Shown here: one piece after another, positions 62,501-64,000 of the stretch
Layout: each line of letters opens with the position of its first letter
How positions within the stretch are numbered: the stretch's first letter is position 1
Source: Nemertoderma westbladi
Taxonomy: Eukaryota; Xenacoelomorpha; Nemertodermatida; Nemertodermatidae
Assembly (NCBI GenBank): GCA_032718475.1
Contig: JAUCBJ010000577.1
Span: 18,707 to 82,706, forward strand
DNA length: 64,000 bases
Direction of reading: 5' to 3'
Translations under genes and position numbers: made by a program
The notes under the pieces: model-generated
Seen by the model: the letters and a program-made list of their open reading frames with translations, nothing else
What the model was told of the DNA's origin: nothing
The model's database searches: none

Positions 62501-63344
62501 CCTAACTGATCTAGACTTTGCTGATGACTTAGGAGTACTCTCAGAATCATTAGAGGGAGCCCAACGGCTCCTCAGCTCATTAGAACATGCTGCTTCTAGT
62601 GTTGGTCTTTTTATTAACTCCAGAAAGACCAAAATTCTGACAGTTAACTTTGAAAGTCCTCATCAAGTCTCTGATCGGATGAGCATAAGCTCAAAGGATG
62701 GTATGCTTGAGCATGTGGACGACTTCTGTTACCTGGGATCATGGATCCGGAAGTCAGGTGAGGACCTTCGAATACGTAAGGGAAAGGCATGGGCAGCCTT
62801 GAATAGGCTTTCCAGGATTTGGAAGTCACCTAGAATTAATCGGAAACTTAAGGTCCGATTATTTAGAGCAGCAGTAGTTCCAGTACTCCTCAGGAGTCCA
62901 TGCTGGGCTCTAACTGCTGAGGACACCAAATCTCTGGATGGCACATTCACAAGAATGCTACGCCGGGTACATTGTGTCAAGTACAATGCACACATCTCCA
63001 ACCAGACACTATATAACATTGGAGGTGTCTCATTGGTTCCCCCAAGCTTGACACTAGAACAAAATCGCCTCCGCTTTGCAGGACATTGCTTTCGCCGTGA
63101 GGACCAGCCAGTGCATAATCTTGTACTTTGGCAGCCTCATGGAGTGAATAAGCATGGTGGACAGCCCATGACTTTCTTGAGACGCATCTTAAAGGACACT
63201 GGCCTTAAAGATGCGGATGATCTAGCAAATGTCATGGGTGATAGGGAGTTGTGGCGGTGCAATTTTGTTGACAAGCCGGCACAGCATTCTTAAAAATGCA
63301 GCTGCAATGCAGCATGCCGATCCTAGTAGTAGGAGTAGTAGTAG
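59580..63344 (+). mobile_element. LINE-A, near full-length RTE-like non-LTR retrotransposon (3765 bp)
   Basis: Bounded by 40-bp target duplications, with one long endonuclease-reverse transcriptase frame, a 3' UTR of only about 20 bp (AAATGCAGCTGCAATGCAGC) and a (TAG)n tail. The 5' 460 bp contain no ORF1. Fragments of the same family lie at 3790, 4793, 5458, 5634, 32475 and 56868, so it has been active in this locus repeatedly. Confidence 0.92.
60402..63293 (+). CDS. LINE-A endonuclease-reverse transcriptase (with a frame-scrambled patch)
   Basis: The frame is open from 60042 but its first ATG is at 60402, giving 963 residues to TAA. Endonuclease (exonuclease-endonuclease-phosphatase type): VQEHRM, LGDFNASLHQ (60808-60837), KSQIDHILFRRKYRSS and SSDHRLIVAKVRLSL. 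Reverse transcriptase: ASGVDGVPPEVFK, FRGISLISIAAKLYNRILLN, FVEFFKAFDSVSRSRM, GVLQGDTLAPFLFIIVVDY and LDFADDLGVLSES (catalytic ADD at about 62519). The C-terminal region is CYLGSWIRKSGEDLRIRKGK to KPAQHS. Between about 62057 and 62150 the frame is wrong: the conserved NQNGFRKGRG sequence is present only in the neighbouring frame, bracketed by two compensating indels. The enzyme is therefore probably inactive though the frame looks continuous. Clade RTE-like, from domain content and lack of ORF1. Confidence 0.88.
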   Translation: MRQSELTALADKLSLSAVGVQEHRMQTGQTDEVLIKDMGGGWRLALASADDSGNGGIGLLMNPTAHAALDKIDQISNRIIRCHFSCSGRLAKKFPKVVLIVCYSPTSVAPVEEVENFYHNLQAATDGVDQHTFLTFLGDFNASLHQSPTSPWVYSNSVNRNSVHFQDFISGNGLFSAGTQFKKRTGKLWTHSGPSGHKSQIDHILFRRKYRSSIQDCNAFTLRPFSSDHRLIVAKVRLSLRDSRTTRSALPRHDWSSLLQQPNVRSSFTLQLSNRYEALASEAADHCEGYTAFTEAVKLAAAETVPVYPRNRKRAPWTDNKIQKCRNDLHKAQKESRIKQTTAAKNAVKAASRSLNRQYSVNLQELINQQVDAINDADDSMQSSQAWKSINLLTGRKSQPTTKVKAESPADRLNGWKAHFEKLLNNDRVLPDNFIEVKVSESVLPDIPIGDISFAEVKAAAKSIKTNRASGVDGVPPEVFKIPECLKLIYPIIVDMYRTTRVPQEMKTNKLVPVPKKGNLTLYGSFRGISLISIAAKLYNRILLNRIGIPLRDCSVEIRMGSVKVVGPWGPRPAGQLKNYQKRKSDSYLAVIFVEFFKAFDSVSRSRMFSILSLYGIPDEIIAAIRSVYDGSTTFVSTVDGDTEPFEVLWGVLQGDTLAPFLFIIVVDYVLRMSLDHHNDDGVMITPPTGSRSRGNPAKYLTDLDFADDLGVLSESLEGAQRLLSSLEHAASSVGLFINSRKTKILTVNFESPHQVSDRMSISSKDGMLEHVDDFCYLGSWIRKSGEDLRIRKGKAWAALNRLSRIWKSPRINRKLKVRLFRAAVVPVLLRSPCWALTAEDTKSLDGTFTRMLRRVHCVKYNAHISNQTLYNIGGVSLVPPSLTLEQNRLRFAGHCFRREDQPVHNLVLWQPHGVNKHGGQPMTFLRRILKDTGLKDADDLANVMGDRELWRCNFVDKPAQHS

Positions 63345-63384
63345 TACCGGTAGGTAAAGCAGTAGGCCTATCTGGCTGTCAGGC
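63345..63384. repeat. Right 40-bp target duplication of LINE-A
   Basis: See 59540-59579; difference TAAAGC versus TAATGC. It begins immediately after (TAG)n. Confidence 0.92.
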
Positions 63385-63838
63385 AAATTTCCACCTATTA
63401 ATAGCTATAGTAATGTCCACTAAGGGGACATTACTTAACTGATAACACCAAATACAATACTTAATGTACAGGCCAATAGAATGCTGTAATGTAACGGTAC
63501 ACAATTTTGGTCCAAAATATTACGAAATTATTTTTATGATCGATTAATACTGCATTATATTTTATACTGCAACATATTCATGTTTAAATGGTGTTTCCAA
63601 ATCTGAAAATCACTATTTGATAGCTCTTTTAGTTTCAAGTTATAGGCCTAACAATTTCCATTTAGGGAGACCTATTAAATTACTATTACATACTGTGTAT
63701 AATGAAAGGTCGATTATCACCATATATTTATGAACTATTGTCAACTTCAAAACACTACTACTTCTACAATTTTTGAGCAATTAGTCTGAAACTTTCTGTG
63801 GGTATCTACATAGACACCTGTGTCTACATGTGGGTGTC
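63385..63838. other. AT-rich spacer
   Basis: No gene recognised. CTATTAATAGCTATAG at 63394 echoes TTATTAATAGCTATAC just left of the LINE-A insertion (59518). Confidence 0.55.
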
Positions 63839-64000
63839 CTACGTACACTCCACTGGCTACCTGTTACGAAACGCATTACGTTTAAACGTGCGGTCCTAGC
63901 ATTTAAATGTGTAAACGGCCTGGCGCCGTCTTTCTTATCGGACTTACTCTCTAAAACTGATATAACGACTCGTCCAGTCTTAAAATCGAGCCAATCATAA
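63839..64000 (+). pseudogene. C-terminal fragment of a CR1/L2-type LINE reverse transcriptase
   Basis: The frame reads LRTLHWLPVTKRITFKRAVL, AFKCVNGLAPSFLSDLLSKT and DITTRPVLKSSQS then TAA. LHWLPV..RI.FK...L.FK..NGLAP.FL.DLL is a hallmark of the end of many non-LTR reverse transcriptases of the CR1/L2/Rex group, distinct from LINE-A and LINE-B. The upstream domains are absent; the element may continue past the window edge. Confidence 0.72.

Overview
The window looks like repeat-rich, AT-rich nuclear DNA from an invertebrate metazoan. Spliced exons, AATAAA signals, otopetrin-type channel genes and animal retroelement families (Gypsy, BEL/Pao-like, two RTE-like LINEs, Penelope-like, Helitron-like, Merlin-like and P-like DNA elements) all point that way. 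Nothing visible fixes the phylum, and I saw no rRNA, tRNA, operon or CRISPR array.

Layout. 1-3031 is a 17-bp satellite that continues beyond the left edge. 3.8-6.2 kb is a Penelope-like element broken up by pieces of one LINE family (LINE-A). 6573-11837 is an apparently intact Gypsy-type element on the minus strand, with identical 258-bp LTRs and a gag-pol -1 slip site. 12.2-13.2 kb is a non-autonomous repeat. 14286-25768 is a large BEL/Pao-like element on the minus strand. It has lost reverse transcriptase and RNase H but keeps gag-protease, the integrase tail and an intact 866-residue ORF of unclear function next to the 3' LTR. 26.3-30.5 kb carries exons of a single-pass membrane protein. 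One of its exon/intron junctions has been amplified into about 58 tandem 43-bp copies, each with a potential 5' splice site. 33496-35835 is a foldback element made of CCAAT-containing repeats.

The main host genes are two single-exon otopetrin-like (proton channel family) genes at 36148-37785 and 56743-58476, plus a 3' fragment at 45.1 kb. The two genes share about 240 bp of 5' flank, and each is abutted upstream by a different tandem array. A central block of about 420 bp is almost identical between them, as expected from gene conversion. The second gene has a 74-bp LINE-A tail and its target duplication inserted in frame. Between the genes lie a decayed second LINE (LINE-B) flanked by about 150-bp direct repeats, a 4.07-kb element with 129-bp inverted ends holding remnants of two unrelated transposases, a Helitron-like insertion and several segmental repeats. 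59580-63344 is a near full-length LINE-A with 40-bp target duplications; the last 160 bp belong to a third LINE type.

Overall this is a small channel-gene family embedded in mobile DNA. The most unusual items are the amplified splice-donor array, the extra ORF in the BEL-like element, the in-frame LINE tail in an otopetrin gene and the CCAAT-box foldback array.
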